DNA of 64,000 nt from Anaeramoeba flamelloides. Lineage: Eukaryota > Metamonada > Anaeramoebidae. A program made the position numbers and the translations under genes. Location: assembly GCA_027625915.1 (NCBI GenBank), contig JANTQA010000076.1:3659501-3723500 (forward strand), written 5' to 3'. The notes under the pieces were generated by a model that saw nothing but the letters and a program-made list of their open reading frames with translations, did not search any database and had not been told where the DNA came from. Below, piece after piece: positions 32,901 to 45,409 of this stretch (position 1 is its first letter; each line of letters begins with the position of its first letter).

Positions 32901-33424
32901 CAACACTAATCAAAAAATATTTAATTTTTAATTTTTCAATTAATTCTGAAATCTGAGTTTTATTTAGGGTTCAGAGTCCACTCAAAATATATCAAGTATT
33001 TAGTCGAAAAAAAGAACCTAATAAATAGATAGAGATCACCAATTGCCTTCTCGCTCTTTGGAAACTCTTTCGATTTAAAAAAAAAAAGAGGAAAAGAATG
33101 TTATAATTTTGTCCATTTATATTAAAAATGCTGGTATCAAACAAATTTTCCAGAACTTCAGCTAATTTTAAAAGAAAAAACGAACCAAATGTTAACGACA
33201 AAGATATTATTCAAATTACACTTTTTGAACTTTTTTCATTTAATGAATATTTTTTAATAATCCTCATAACCATATAAGAAAGAGAATATTCAAAAACAAA
33301 CAGAATCATGTAAACAATCAAATAATTCTTTAACGAAAGACAAATAATTTCAGGAACAAATATCTGTTTTGGCTCATTTTATTTTTGTGAATTTTTTTTT
33401 CAATTTATTACAAGTTTTTTCACA

Positions 33425-36400
33425 ATGAATTGGCTACTTCTTATTGTTTCAATTGTCTTTGGGTTTGCAATACTAGTTGCAGCATTTTACTTTGTTGTGT
33501 ATTTCCAAAGTGAAGAGGGTATTTCCAAACAGCTTTCTCTTTATTCTTTTTCTTTTTCTTTTTTTATTTTTTTTTTTCAGGGATCTCAAAATCGTTTTTT
33601 TTCAATCTTTCTTTCTTCTTGGTCTTTTTTTTTTTGCAATTCTATTTGTTCCAAACAATTAAAACAAGACAAAAATGTTGCATACTTACCCAAAATTGTT
33701 GTTGTAATTGGTATAACGCTTGCTTGTATAAATGTCATGACACTTACAAGTGATGTAATGAATCGTGACACTGGGGGTGGGATAGATTTTTCAATAATTT
33801 TACAGATCTTTCTCTTAGCAACAGCAGTTTTTGTGATTGCAATTGTTCCATTTACAATTTTCTATTATGAAAATGTAGAAGATGAAGACGTGTAAACTTT
33901 TTTTTTTTTGTTTTGTTTTTTTTTATCCTAATTCTTGATTCCTTTTGGTTGATTTTTTTCCTTTCAACAACAAACATAAAAATTTCTTATCTTTGAAAAA
34001 TGTGATCTTCCAAGTTTCGATCATTTGTCCTTTTTTGAGTCTTACAAAAACAATTCACAGGACAAAACACCAATTTTTGTGAATACAATTTTCTGAACAT
34101 TTTACGACCAAAGATTAATAGATTTAAGGGAGTTGCCACCATAAAGCGAAAAAATTCACTTATTTAATATTTTGAAAGAAGATTAGAAAACAACATTTTA
34201 AACTTTGTTTGTATGTCTAGTTGCTTTTTAGTACTGATAAATTGCGATTTATGCTTGGAAATTTTAACTTGGTTTTCCTTTTTGAATTTTTTATACTCAA
34301 CTTTGAATAAAGCATTTTATGAAGTCAGGTGTTAAGAAACTCTGTAAAATTAGTTGTTCTTCAAAATATTCTTTGTACTGGACTGATTGATAAGAAACAG
34401 TTCGAAGATTTATAAAAATGGAAATTGAACTAAAAATTTTTTGAAATTTATTAGAATTTATCAGTATTTAAAGCACTTGTTGAAAAAACATTTTATTAAT
34501 TTTAATTTCACAAGTAAAATTAAATGCCATAATAGAATTTTAATTTAATTTCTTTAATCTAATCTGGGGAATGTTAAATGGTTTAACTTTTGATCTTATC
34601 TCAACATTTTATTGTGGCATTTTATTTTATGTTGGAAAAAAATCTAATAAATTGTTTTTAAACCTAGCACTTTAAAGAATCAAAATCAAACAAAACCACA
34701 ACTAAATAAACAAGGCAGTTTTCAGATCCAATTGAAAATTAAAAAAAAAAGTGAAAGTGTATGACTCTTATTTTAATTGAACTTACTCTAAAATTTAAAA
34801 GGGGCAATATGTGCTTTATCAATAAAAAAAAAAGAAAGGGTAAACAATCTTAAAGTGGTTGTTTAGGTATAAAAAGTCCCAAAGTCCCCTTCTAGTGAAA
34901 AACATTTTTTTTTACAAATGAAAATTATTCGTTAATCCAAATCAATTTTCATTCATAAAAAAAATGCCCAATTGATTGAAACAATAAAAGAAAATTAAAA
35001 TAGCTTTAAAATGAAATGATTTTTGTTTTATTTGGATTTCTTTTTTTACAAAAAAAATAGATAAAATTTGAAAAGGAAAAAGAAAAAGAAAACGAAAACG
35101 AAAAAGAAAAAAAAAGAAAAGAAAAAGAAAACGAAAAAGAAAAAAATAAAAAAGAATTAGAAAAAAAGGAATATTTTGAAAGGGCAACTAAATTAATTCT
35201 TCTTGTGGGAATATTCCAGCCAGTATTGATGCTTCTTGGAAATTTTCATCAATCTGGAGTGGTTTTTTTTTTTATTTTTATTTATAATCGACAAGCGTTT
35301 CTTGAGTGTTTAATAGTTTCTTCGAAAGTGAAGATTTTTTTTCTTTTTTTCTTTTTTTCAATCTTTTTCAATTTTTCAAAATTTTCAAGAAAAAATTCTA
35401 AAGATTTGGTATTCTTTAAAAAAATTTAAATATTTTTTTAAAGAATCTTTATGCAATTTCACTTTATACAGAATTCTTTTTTTTTTTTGTTTTTTATTTT
35501 TTTTTCATTATTAAAAAAATGAAAAAATAGAAAATCCAATTTCTCAAAAAACAACTTTTCAAAAAGTTAATTGAAAATAAATGATTTTTTTAAAACATTT
35601 TCAATTTTTAAACACTAAGAACGGCTTTAAGATCGTTCATTTTATATTAAACCCTTTTCTGAAATATTTTGAATTTAAACTGCCATTTTTATCCAAATAA
35701 AATAAAAAAAAATTAAAAACAAAAAATAAAAATTGGTATGCATAAAATTATGAAACCAGTGAGAAAAAAAATTGTATTGGTAAATTTATTGAAATTTCAC
35801 CAAAATTTTTTGATCGATCAAATGATTAGATACCATCAGCTAATTATATGTGATTTTTCTATTTAACAAACTCAACTGCAACCTTCATTTAATGATTGGA
35901 TAAAAAATTTCCTGATCAAATAAAAAACAGAATAAATTGAAAATAAAAATAAAAACTTCAAAAAAAAAAACATAAAAAATAACAAAATAAAAAAAAAAAT
36001 AAAATATCTTCAAATCATCGTTTATGCTAATAGCAAAACATTATTTTTTTTCGAAAAACAAACCTACTTTAAATTCCAGTTTAATAAATTAATTTATTCA
36101 ATTAAATAAAAATTCAATATTTTATTTCTCATCTCTTATTTTAGCCATACAATTCGTTCTGCATTAATGTGGACAGGAGCAACCGTTTTCATTTCGGGTT
36201 TATTTATTGGGTTAATGTATGCATTTCTTGGTTATGCTGTTCTCCCTGTCACACAATTAAGTTGTGAACTCCAGGATGATACAAATGAAGCAACTACTGT
36301 GGCATTAGACGGCGCAACAAAAAATATTTCATGGACTGTTCGTATAAGCCCCTCTATTTATATTATTGCATTTATCTCTTTCCTTGGATATATTGCATTT

Positions 36401-37979
36401 TCTATATTTGGGGGGATTGGCTTAATTGCTTTACCATTTGATTTAATTCGGGCATTCCGCTCACGACCAAAGCCATTAAAACTAGATGAATATGCCTTTT
36501 ATAAAAGAAAATTAAATGCAAGGGCAAATGAACTTATTGAAACTGGAAGAGAAATTGAAAAAAACGGAAGAGATGGCAGGAAAAACCGTAAAAAATATAA
36601 TAAATTCAGAACAGAGGTTTATCTTCTTGAAGGGGATTATGAAAAATTGGTAGTAGCATATAAGGAACGTGGGGGGAATCCTTTTAAATATTGGGGGAAA
36701 TTAATTGGCGGAATTGTTGGTTCAATTATTTCATTATTTTGGATATTACATATAATCCTGTACATGTTTATTGATCCATCTGCTTCGTTATTCTTGAACA
36801 AATATTTAATTCTTCTTGACAATGCATTTTCTTTGTTTGGTACAATTACATATGCCTTATTTTCATTTTATTTACTTATCTGTACAGTAAAGGGTTGTAT
36901 AAAATTTGGTTTGAGGGTTCTTTGGATTCCAATACACCCAATCAAGTAATGTTTTCCTCCTATTTACTTTCTTATTTTAATCTTTTCTTCTTTGGCTTTT
37001 CTTTTTTTTTTTTCCAAATATTCCATTAAATGGTTTAATAACTCTTTTTCGATTTTAAAAATGGTATAAAGAAAATATGTAATAAAAAGAATACAAATTG
37101 TAAAAAAAATTAATGGAATAAGCAAAATTTTTAAAACGTTAATTTTTACCAATTAAAATGAAAAATCACTATTGTAACTATAATTTAAATTACAAATCAT
37201 AATTTCTTTTCTATATTCAGGTGTTAATGTTTTATTTTCAAATGTTAGTGAAAGTAAAAATAAAAAGAAAAAGAAAACTTTTTTTTGATGATTGAAAAAA
37301 TCTATTAAATTATATAATTCAGAAAAAGTTATATTCTCAATAAAAATGGAAAATATGGTGAAATTAAATATCATTTCTAATATTCTAAAATTAAATTTTC
37401 ATTTTTTTTATATTAAAATTTATTATTCAATAAAATACTAAAATAGGTATCAAGATACAATGATGAGTTCATTATTATTTAATACTGGCTTAATTTTAGT
37501 ATGTTCAGTCGCTGTAACACAATTTTGTTCATCGGCTTTTAAAGATTATATTAGATTAACTGCAATTGAAAGTAAATACCTTGAACAATTATTTTTTCTC
37601 TTTTCTTTTCTTTTTTTTTTTTTTTTTTTGAATTATTCTTGACATAAAAACATTTATATATGTTTTTTAATATGAAATATTACAATTAATCACATCTAAA
37701 TTTATCTTATTCTTATTTTTTTTTCTTTTTATAAATATTATTTTATTTTATATCCTAAATTATTTTTTTTTTTTTTATAATTCATAATTATTATTTAATT
37801 TTTTTTTTTTAATAAATTAATAATCAGTGCTATATGGAACACAAATTTCAAATCTCAAATTTTTTAGTTATGTATATGATATCCTTCTTTATGTATTTTT
37901 CGTTTTTGCTGGGTTGGCATTTATATACTTATTAATTAAACCAAAGGATCGTAAAAAAGAATGGGATATCGACTTTTAA
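33425..37979 (+). CDS. LIMR/LMBR1-family multi-pass membrane protein (five exons)
   Basis: A member of the family that includes plant LIMR proteins and human LMBRD1 (lysosomal cobalamin handling). Exons are 33425-33518, 33669-33891, 36145-36945, 37447-37571 and 37828-37979, giving 464 residues. Every junction keeps phase and recreates conserved family sequence: AYLPKIVVV after junction 1, HTIRSALMW after junction 2, IHPIK continuing to LLFNTGLILVC at junction 3, and LYGTQ at junction 4. There are about nine hydrophobic segments, with a charged, helical cytosolic loop around FRSRPKPLKLDEYAFYKRK. Introns are 150, 2253, 501 and 256 nt; the longest carries repeats F and B and an orphan coding-like segment. 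Intron 1 is 150 nt, a multiple of three, with no in-frame stop, so its retention would still translate. Family membership is secure; whether it transports cobalamin or acts as a lipocalin receptor is not shown. Confidence 0.9.
34234..34466 (-). repeat. Dispersed repeat F, copy 2
   Basis: Reverse complement of 4459-4703 over about 235 bp. Matching blocks include CAACTTTGAATAAAGCATTT. It shows that the same sequence was placed both upstream of G-alpha and within this intron. Confidence 0.6.
35050..35275 (+). other. Orphan coding-like segment with KE repeats
   Basis: An open stretch after the stop and acceptor-like TAG at about 35055. Its plus-strand reading starts IKFEKEKEKENENEKEK, continues through about 30 charged residues and then gives EYFERATKLILLVGIFQ and a hydrophobic segment to about 35275. 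The GAAAAA-type repeat is the same kind that encodes real inserts in the exonuclease. It has no ATG and is not needed by the LIMR protein, whose exons 2 and 3 join perfectly without it. It may be a decayed exon, a captured gene fragment, or an alternative exon spliced from a GT at 33890, which would join it in frame. Confidence 0.3.
35720..36060 (-). repeat. MITE family B, reverse partial copy
   Basis: Contains TTTGATCGATCAAATGATTA and the block leading to AACAAACTCAACTGCAACC that characterise reverse-oriented B copies. It is truncated at both ends and ends close to the acceptor of LIMR exon 3. Confidence 0.6.
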
Positions 37980-38238
37980 TCACAAAGAATAGAATATTGA
38001 TTTCTAAAACAAAAATATTTAATTATATTGTTGATTAAAAACAAAAATATTTAAATATATTGTTGATTAAAAACAAAAAATAAAATAAAATAAAATAAAA
38101 TATCAACATTATTTAGCACAAAATATTCCTATTTATTCATTTTTTATTTTTATTCTTGATTTTATTTCATTTTATTTCAATTAAATATAAAATTAATAAA
38201 ACCACTTATTGTTAATTTTTTTTTTTTTATCATTCTTT

Positions 38239-38479
38239 TAAAGCCCTATCCCCAATATAAAAGCAAAAAATGGTCATTTTTTTGTCATTTTTTTTAAATT
38301 AACTTTTTTGAAATATCTTAAAGTTATAGTTTTTAATCAGGTATTTGGCTAGATTTGAATGGTAATCATTTTTACATTTCAGACAACCTTTTGTTCATGG
38401 TGTTTTTGAAAAGGGGGATTGAAAAAAAAATAATAATAAATGTGATATTTTTTACTTTTATACTGGAGCTAGGGCTTTA
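38239..38479 (+). mobile_element. TA-ended MITE family D, copy 1
   Basis: Inverted ends: TAAAGCCCTATCCCCAATAT at the left and TACTGGAGCTAGGGCTTTA at the right, 241 bp. Its internal sequence matches 52634-52878 in the opposite orientation, including the block around TTTTGTTCATGG. Confidence 0.75.
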
Positions 38480-39479
38480 AATATTATTCCTAGAATAATT
38501 TTTAAAATTAGAATAATACAAACTTTATTTCATAAATAATTTCAGACAATATTGAAACACAATAATGATAATAAAGTCTTCAATACTCTAATAACTTATA
38601 CTGAATTTCCTTCGTACTTGAGGAGTGAAACACCAATTCAAATAAGAATATTAAAATAGACTTCATTTGGTTGAAAAACTAAAAAAGAAATAATCGTAAA
38701 TATTTTAAGGATATCAATAAATAAAAATTCAAATTTTGAAATAAAAATCAAAATTCATGATCTCAAATACTCTTAATGCTCATATATTCAAAAAAAACAA
38801 AAAAATGTTCTCAATTCCAATACGAAAATATCAAAAAAAAAAATTCAAAAAAAAGGATAGTCAATAATAATAATTCAAATTAACAAAAAAAAACAATTCC
38901 ATAGTATCTCAATTTCAAAAAAAATCAAATAAAAAAAAAAAGATTGAAAAGAATTTAACAATTAAAAAAAAAAGATTCCTAAGATCTTAATGACAAAAAA
39001 TTCAATCAAAAAAAAAAAATAAAAATAAAGGCATTCTTGATATCAAATATATATATATATATATATAAGCTAAATTTCAAAAATAGGTGCATATTTTTCA
39101 TCAGAAAAAAAATTCTTTTAATTTTTTTTTTTTTTTTTTGGTAATAATGTATTTTACTAAAGTGTTTAGAGATAATAACCAATCTAGGTTAATAAATAAA
39201 AATATAGTATTATCATTTTATTTTTTGAAAGACAAATAAAAAAAGTTAAAAATACTAATAAAAAATTTGCACCTAATTTTGAAATTTGGCTTATATAAAA
39301 AAAACAATCTTTTCTTGTTTAATAATTCTCAAGGCTTAAATTTCTTCAATTTGAAACAAATTGATATCTTTGACTAGAAAATCCATTTAATTTAATTTAA
39401 TCCTATTTGTGCTTGTTTTAGAACAATATATATTCAAGAGGCTAAGGATTTAGTAACATTGTTTTGATCAAAATAACTT

Positions 39480-39655
39480 ACTGGTTTTTGGGTACTAAAT
39501 AGGAAAAATTTTCACTTCATTTCCAATTTATCTTTTCAAATATACCACAAATTTAAGCATTCTTCTTGGAGAGCTCTATTTGTAAAGAAAAATATCAAAA
39601 AAGAAGTGAAAATTTTGTCTCATTTTAGAATTCAAATACAAGTTTTTAAAAAAAG
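39480..39655. repeat. MITE family E, copy 3
   Basis: Left end CTGGTTTTTGGGTAC, then AAAAATTTTCACTTCATTTC; the right part has GAAGTGAAAATTTT as inverted partner. It is related to 28627-28830 and 7884-8046. Confidence 0.6.
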
Positions 39656-40347
39656 GAGAAAAAATGAAAAAAAAAATCTTGTTGATCTCAAAAAGTACAA
39701 AAGAGTAAACTTCACAACCCAATACAATTGTTTTCAAAATTATAATTTATAAACATTCTAATTGAAAATTGAGGTCTTTCTTTCAGCTTTTTCTCTCAGA
39801 ATTGTATTTGTTTTTCATCGTTGAATTTTTGAGATTTTAATTGTAAAAATTGGTAAAATTGATTTTTTTGGATTTTATGAGTTATGATAATTTCTATTCA
39901 TGTGATTTTGGCTTTATTAGTTTAACAATAGTTATTGCCCCAGTTGAGGAATATCTTTTCTGAAATATCTTTATTGAACAGTATAAAATAAGGAGAATAA
40001 TAGTTGAAAAAATTTTCAAATTAGTATCATTTTTTACTTAAAACCTTTTTGACAATTTATTTTCAGTAAAAGGTAAAAACAAAAACATAAGAATATCAAA
40101 ATGGACCGAAAACAGATATTTATTTTGACAACAAAATAAATTTCTCAATTCAAGGTAAATCAAGAAAAATAAGGCAAGAAAACAACAATTGAAATTACAG
40201 TGAGCACAATAACCTCAAAAAACGCTGACAAATAAAAAATTAGGAATAGTGTTCTCTTTGCTTTCTCAAAAATAGAATAATTTTCATTTTTTTCAAAATT
40301 GTTCTTCTCGAGAAACAGTTACGATTATTTTTCCAAACCGTCTCTAA

Positions 40348-41676
40348 ATGTTAAGTAATTTTATCCAAACTTTTTCAGGCTCATTATTCGACTATGTGCG
40401 CCCAACTGCTGTAACAAATATTCTCAGTCATCCACTTTTCAGGATCAAACCAAAACTGATTTCTTATAACAGATGCCCAACGTTTTCAAAATATATCTCA
40501 GGTTACCAACCACCAAAAAGATTTTTCAGTTCAACAAATGGCGGCTATTCAGAAGCAACTAATGGAGGAGCGGAGGACTATTATAAAATCTTAGGTGTGA
40601 ATCCAAAAGCAACGCAAGAGGAAATCAAAAGTGCCTATTATAAATTAGCCAAAAAATATCACCCCGATGTAAACCAATCTGATTCCGAAGCAGGTAAGAA
40701 ATTTTCAGGAATAAGCTCTGCGTACGAGGTCTTGGGCTCACCTGAAAAGAGGTCAAATTACGATCTAGTGAGAGAAGGCAAAGCGGGCATGAATGGGTTT
40801 AACCTGGGCGACATCTTTGGTGATTTCTTTTTTGGAGGAAGGAATATGAGGGGAAGGCAGCGACAGCAACAGCCACCACAAAAGGTTCCACAAAACGGCG
40901 CTGACCTGAGGGTGTCATTAAACATGCAATTTGAGGATGCCTTCATGCCCACAGAACGCGAGATCAAATTCTCCAGGCTGATTGCCTGCGATCATTGTGA
41001 GCAAGAAGGCATTGAGCCCGGTAGCAAAATGATTAAATGCAAAAACTGTGATGGAAGCGGCATGGTCATCAAACGTTACAATCATATGCACGTCCAAACT
41101 GTTTGTGGGAGTTGCGGGGGCATGGGTCAAAGGCCTGAAAAGGTCTGTAAAAAGTGCAAGGGGCAAAGGTTTGTCAGGAAAAGTGAAAAGCAAACAATTA
41201 CCGTGCCAGAAGGCGCCGATCAAAAGGATTTGCTTTATATCCCCGGCATGGGCAACCATGGGGTCTTTGGTGGTATGCCCGGAGACCTTTACGTGGAATT
41301 AAATGTCGAGCAGGAAAATAAAACCCTTGTTCGCGAAGGTGTTGATTTACATATCGAAATCCCAATAACGATCAAAGAGGCAATCCTTGGCGGGAAAACG
41401 AAGGTCCAAATAATTGATAAGGAAATTGAAATTGACATCCCTCAGGGAACGCAGCCTTATCAAATCTCAACGAAAAAGGGATGTGGGATCAAAAGAAAAC
41501 AGCAAATTGGCGATTTAGTCGTACATTGGAAAATAAACATCCCCAAGAAAATTGATAAGAAACAAGAAAAGTTATTAAATCAATTTTCTGAAAAAATGGA
41601 AAAAGAAGAGCCCAAGGTAACAGATCAATTTAAATTTAGGGTTTTTACAAGAAAGGCTTCAAATGGTAGATTTTAA
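40348..41676 (+). CDS. Organelle-targeted type I DnaJ (Hsp40) chaperone
   Basis: Co-chaperone that delivers unfolded substrate to organellar Hsp70 and stimulates its ATPase. Single exon, 442 residues. Residues 1-62 are Ser/Phe/Lys/Arg-rich with almost no acids and end RFFSS, like a mitochondrial or hydrogenosomal presequence. The J domain spans about 76-140 with HPD at 105-107. A Gly/Phe-rich linker (about 145-170) is followed by a zinc domain with four Cys pairs at 214/217, 231/234, 253/256 and 267/270. Pairs 1 and 4 have lost the usual CxxCxGxG glycines ([16 protein letters not shown]) but keep the cysteines. C-terminal substrate-binding domains follow to the family's usual length. Coding sequence is markedly richer in G+C than all neighbours (60-nt blocks reach about half G+C) and uses GGC, GCC and CCC freely. 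An organellar Mdj1-type role is inferred from the presequence. Confidence 0.92.
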   Translation: MLSNFIQTFSGSLFDYVRPTAVTNILSHPLFRIKPKLISYNRCPTFSKYISGYQPPKRFFSSTNGGYSEATNGGAEDYYKILGVNPKATQEEIKSAYYKLAKKYHPDVNQSDSEAGKKFSGISSAYEVLGSPEKRSNYDLVREGKAGMNGFNLGDIFGDFFFGGRNMRGRQRQQQPPQKVPQNGADLRVSLNMQFEDAFMPTEREIKFSRLIACDHCEQEGIEPGSKMIKCKNCDGSGMVIKRYNHMHVQTVCGSCGGMGQRPEKVCKKCKGQRFVRKSEKQTITVPEGADQKDLLYIPGMGNHGVFGGMPGDLYVELNVEQENKTLVREGVDLHIEIPITIKEAILGGKTKVQIIDKEIEIDIPQGTQPYQISTKKGCGIKRKQQIGDLVVHWKINIPKKIDKKQEKLLNQFSEKMEKEEPKVTDQFKFRVFTRKASNGRF

Positions 41677-41717
41677 TTTTTAATTGTTATTTTCATTTTG
41701 ATTAATAGAGATTAAAA

Positions 41718-41772
41718 AATAATCAATAATCAATAATCAATAATTAATAATCAATAATCAATATTCAATAAT
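41718..41772 (+). repeat. AATAATC heptamer tandem repeat
   Basis: About seven imperfect copies of AATAATC/AATCAAT lie 40 nt after the DnaJ stop codon, probably in its 3' untranslated region. Confidence 0.7.
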
Positions 41773-42193
41773 GATATTATAATTATAGAAATTTGAATAG
41801 TTGAATAAAAAATATAAAAGAAATATTTTTAATAACATAAATCTGTTTGAATTATATTTCCTTGACATTTGGTTATAAATGACTTTTAATTTTTTTTTTT
41901 TTTTATTTTTTTTTTTAAAAATTTGAAAAAAATCATTTTTTCTTTAATCTCATCTATAAAAATGAAAACTGTGAGAAGAAAGTGATCAATTGCCAAGAAT
42001 CACAGCATCTTTTGTGTTGACTAATTATATATATATATATAGATAATACTATATAAACTTTGTTTCTTTCAAAGGATACTCAAAAAATTTCCAAATATCA
42101 ATTATTTTTTAGAATTGACATTTGAAGAACAAATAAGAAATAATACACATCCAAAGAATAGTTGATATCAATATGAAATAAATTTAATCAATC

Positions 42194-42733
42194 TAAACGA
42201 AAATTAAAAATTTTTAATACAGCTAAAACAGTTCAAAGAATTACAACAATAAATTTCATTCAAATTGGAAATAATTTTGATTTTTGTAAAATATGAAAAT
42301 CATTTTTTCATCTAATTAGTTTTTTTGTTTTTCATTTTTATTTTTTGAATTACCTAACCGATTTCATTCTATCAATAAAAATTTCGAATGATTGTTATTC
42401 GGTTAAAGTTGAGCAGCTCAAGACAGAAGAACTCAAATAAAATTAGTTGATAATATCGAACAATTTGAAAGATTTATAATACGAATATAATTTAAACAAA
42501 TTTACCAATGTATTTTTTTGTTTTACTCTCTCCAAAATTTTTAACACACCCTTGATTTACTTGTATTGATAATTATTTATTTATTGTTTTGTGAGTATTG
42601 TAATTTATAAACAAGTGTTAACATTTCAATTAGTGAATGGTTCTAATTTGGTAAATCTTCTTGAATTGATTAAATAAGTTTTTTTTTTCACAAATCAAAT
42701 TTTGGTGTGTTAAAAATTTTGAATTGGAGTTTA
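42194..42733 (+). mobile_element. MITE family B, full-length older copy
   Basis: Begins TAAACGAAAATTAAAAATTT and ends AATTTTGAATTGGAGTTTA; about 540 bp, alignable throughout with 31362-31897 and 62969-63503 but more diverged. Confidence 0.75.
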
Positions 42734-43965
42734 TATCTTTCCTATCTTTGAAAAATCAAAAATGAAAATTCTTAAATGGTTATTGAAAAAAAACAACACG
42801 TTTCATTTTGTTCTTCAAACGAAGACCAAAAAAAATCATCATGATCATTTTCACCAGAAGATGCCGGTTTTGAGTCATATATATTCTATTAAAAATAATC
42901 ATTTAATTGACGGACTAACTCAAATTATGGTATTTATTATAAAAAATGGCCTCAAATCAGTCAAAATTTAAACATTAAGTACAATTTTAGAATTTTTCAA
43001 ACGAAATTTTCATTTTTTTATTTGAACAGCTAAAGGAATATTTTAGAAAAAAATTATAAAAAAAAGAAAAAAAAAAAAGAAAATTAATTGTTTTTATTGA
43101 CCATAAGAATTTTACAAAAAGATGGTTTAAATATGATAAATAATAATTTAACATTGAAACACAAAAAAATATTATTATAATAAAATATCCCTTTGGTGAT
43201 TTAATAAAGTGAATTTGTTTTTATTATTTTTTTAAAATAATAAGTCTTCATAAAGTTAAACATGAAAGTTTTTTACTTGGTTTCTTAAACTAACTTTGCT
43301 TGAAATTACCAACAGAAACAATAATACAATTAAGTTCTTAATTTTTTTTTTTCAAATTGCTTATTTTTTATAATTAAAAAAATCGACAGTTAAATAAAAA
43401 TTCTCTCAAAAAGAGATAGTTTTATCCTTATAAGATATAACGTGATTAGATTATCGGATGTTTTGGTATTGGACATTTTTTGGATAATATTACCAATTTA
43501 CGTTTGGTCACTTTTTTGTGAAAATGGCGAATAGAAATCAATATACTTGAACTACAATCATTTACATGTTTTTAATAATAATAGATATCTATATATATAT
43601 ATATATATATTGACTTTAAATCTTACAAAAATAAAAAAAATTAAAAAAAAAATTACTATTTTAAAAAATATAAATAGAAAAGAAAAAGTGTAAATGTTTA
43701 AAAACACTTCAATTTTAAATTCTCAAAATATGTTTATTTTATTCCAAAATCAATACAAACACTTTAAGTCGATGTAATATTAGGTTATAAATGAAATCAT
43801 TTGACTGCAAAAAAATTTTTAGATTGTATATTATTAGACTAATTCATGAATGAATTCTAGAAAAAAAATATCAATATGAAAATCTAATTATTCAAAATTA
43901 TAATTATTTAAATGTCTATTAACTGATTAGATTATTGTTTATGGAAACGGCATCTTAAAGTTTTC

Positions 43966-43977
43966 TATATATATATA

Positions 43978-44022
<45 letters not shown>
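43966..44022. repeat. (AT)n microsatellite
   Basis: More than 25 AT dinucleotides with one TTT interruption. Similar but shorter runs occur at 12691, 23996, 39048, 43585, 45118 and 54342. Confidence 0.85.
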
Positions 44023-44025
<3 letters not shown>

Positions 44026-44027
44026 TA

Positions 44028-44340
44028 GTTCAAAGAATCTAAATATAACAATTTCATTCAAATTATTTATTTAATTTGTTGTTAAATATAATATCATTTT
44101 TTATGTTTACGTTTTTTGTTTTCATTTTTATTTATTTGAAACAATTAACCTTGTTTTGTTTATCATTTTTTTAAAGAATGATATTCAGTTAAAGTTGAGG
44201 TTTTTCCAAATAGAAGAACTTAAATAACATCAATTGGTGGTATCTAAACTTTTATCGATGAATAATTTTAAATATAATTTCAACAAATTTTCCAAAACTT
44301 TTTTCTTGTTATCCTGCTTGAATTTTGAACGAAATAATTA
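44028..44340 (+). repeat. MITE family B, partial diverged copy
   Basis: Contains GTTCAAAGAATCTAAATATA, a TTTCATTCAAATTATT block and CCAAATAGAAGAACTTAAAT in the same order as other B copies. The right third is missing. Confidence 0.55.
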
Positions 44341-45208
44341 TTTTATTTTGATTTTTGTATTTTATGTGTATATAATAAGTAAAAAGTGAAATAAATATTC
44401 CATGTAATAATTGTTTAATATTTAATACTAAAGAAAATAAATTTTTTATTTATTTTTTATTTTTTTAAGGAAGAAGTGTAATTTACACCCTAGTTTTTTT
44501 AAACTTAATTTTATGAAAGGAATTTTAATCTTAAAAAAATAGATTTAGCAAGTATTAGTTGATGAAAATAGTCTTGAACTATTACAATTTTAAATTATTT
44601 CCAAAAAGTCAATTTCTTTGAAATTTTTGATGAAACATAAATCTATCAGTTTCACCTAGGAATGATAGACAATAAAAATCATCAATTTTTTCGATTATTT
44701 CACTTTTCTTATATTTTAAACATAAAGGGGAAATTTATTTGATTTTTTTTTTATTGATTGCCTAGTAACATATTACTAATTAGTTAGTAAACGCCCTAAT
44801 TTTAAAATTATTGAACTTAAGGATAACTTAAATAATTTTGGGTTGTAAAAATTTTCTTCTAATTTCTAAAATTAAAACAAAAACCTAGCCACACTTCCAA
44901 TCAGTAAATTTCAACAACTAATTATATGTATTTATGAATTTCTTTTTTTAAGAATCTTTTATTTTTTTTGAATTCTAATTAATTTTATTGTTGATTCTTG
45001 GATTGAATTTTGTTAATTTTTCTCACTTAAGGAAGAGATAAATTTTTTAATATATTTTTGAATTAAAGTTCTATTTATTTAATGAAATTGCCAAATTTTC
45101 AAATTTAAATTCTTTATATATGTATATATATATATATATATATAAGAATTGGTGTGTTCTGTTGCTTTTACATATTTCAGTATGGTATGAATGTACACAA
45201 GAATCAAA

Positions 45209-45409
45209 TACAGTCAGTTTCACTTTAAAGACACAAACTTTGAACCAAATTTAAGACACAAAAAAAATCTCAAATTAAAGCACAAAATTCAAATACTTGT
45301 AAAATAATTTATGAAAATTAAAATTCCAAAAAATGTGCTTTAATTTGAGATCTTTTTTGTGTGTCAAATTTTGTTCAAAATTTGTGTCTTAAAATTGGAA
45401 CTAGTTGTA
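45209..45409. mobile_element. MITE family C, copy 3 (201 bp)
   Basis: Starts TACAGTCAGTTTCACTTTA and ends GGAACTAGTTGTA with inverted halves (ACACAAACTTT / AAATTTGTGTC). It lies directly against the LINE relic, whose open frame ends at the border. Confidence 0.75.

Larger units (their letters stand above)
27603..33424. other. Gene-free region with large inverted-repeat structure
   Basis: No protein-coding gene was recognised over 5.8 kb. A 72-codon frame at 28772-28990 has no family resemblance and begins within a family E copy. The region holds that E copy, the 29.16-32.90 kb inverted-repeat structure with its nested elements, and a tRNA-like fragment, all listed separately. Confidence 0.65.
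33892..36144. other. Intron 2 of the LIMR-family gene (2.25 kb)
   Basis: Donor GTAAAC at 33892 and acceptor AG at 36143-36144. It contains repeat F copy 2 (34234-34466), the Lys/Glu-coding segment at 35050-35275 and a family B copy at about 35720-36060. The rest is AT-rich without further signal. Confidence 0.75.
37980..40347. other. Intergenic region between LIMR-family gene and DnaJ
   Basis: Contains MITE D copy 1 (38239-38479) and MITE E copy 3 (39480-39655), an (AT)n run at 39048-39066 and an A-rich tract at about 38760-39030. No gene signal was found. Confidence 0.6.

Noticed and set aside
33477-33662. Frame giving a membrane-like segment ending LFVPNN in the LIMR gene
   Set aside because: Splicing 33518 to 33669 reproduces the family alignment without gaps; this segment is intron 1 in another frame.
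42762-42971. 69-codon frame starting MKILKWLLKK
   Set aside because: Begins just after a MITE B copy, lacks recognisable domains and ends quickly; treated as chance.
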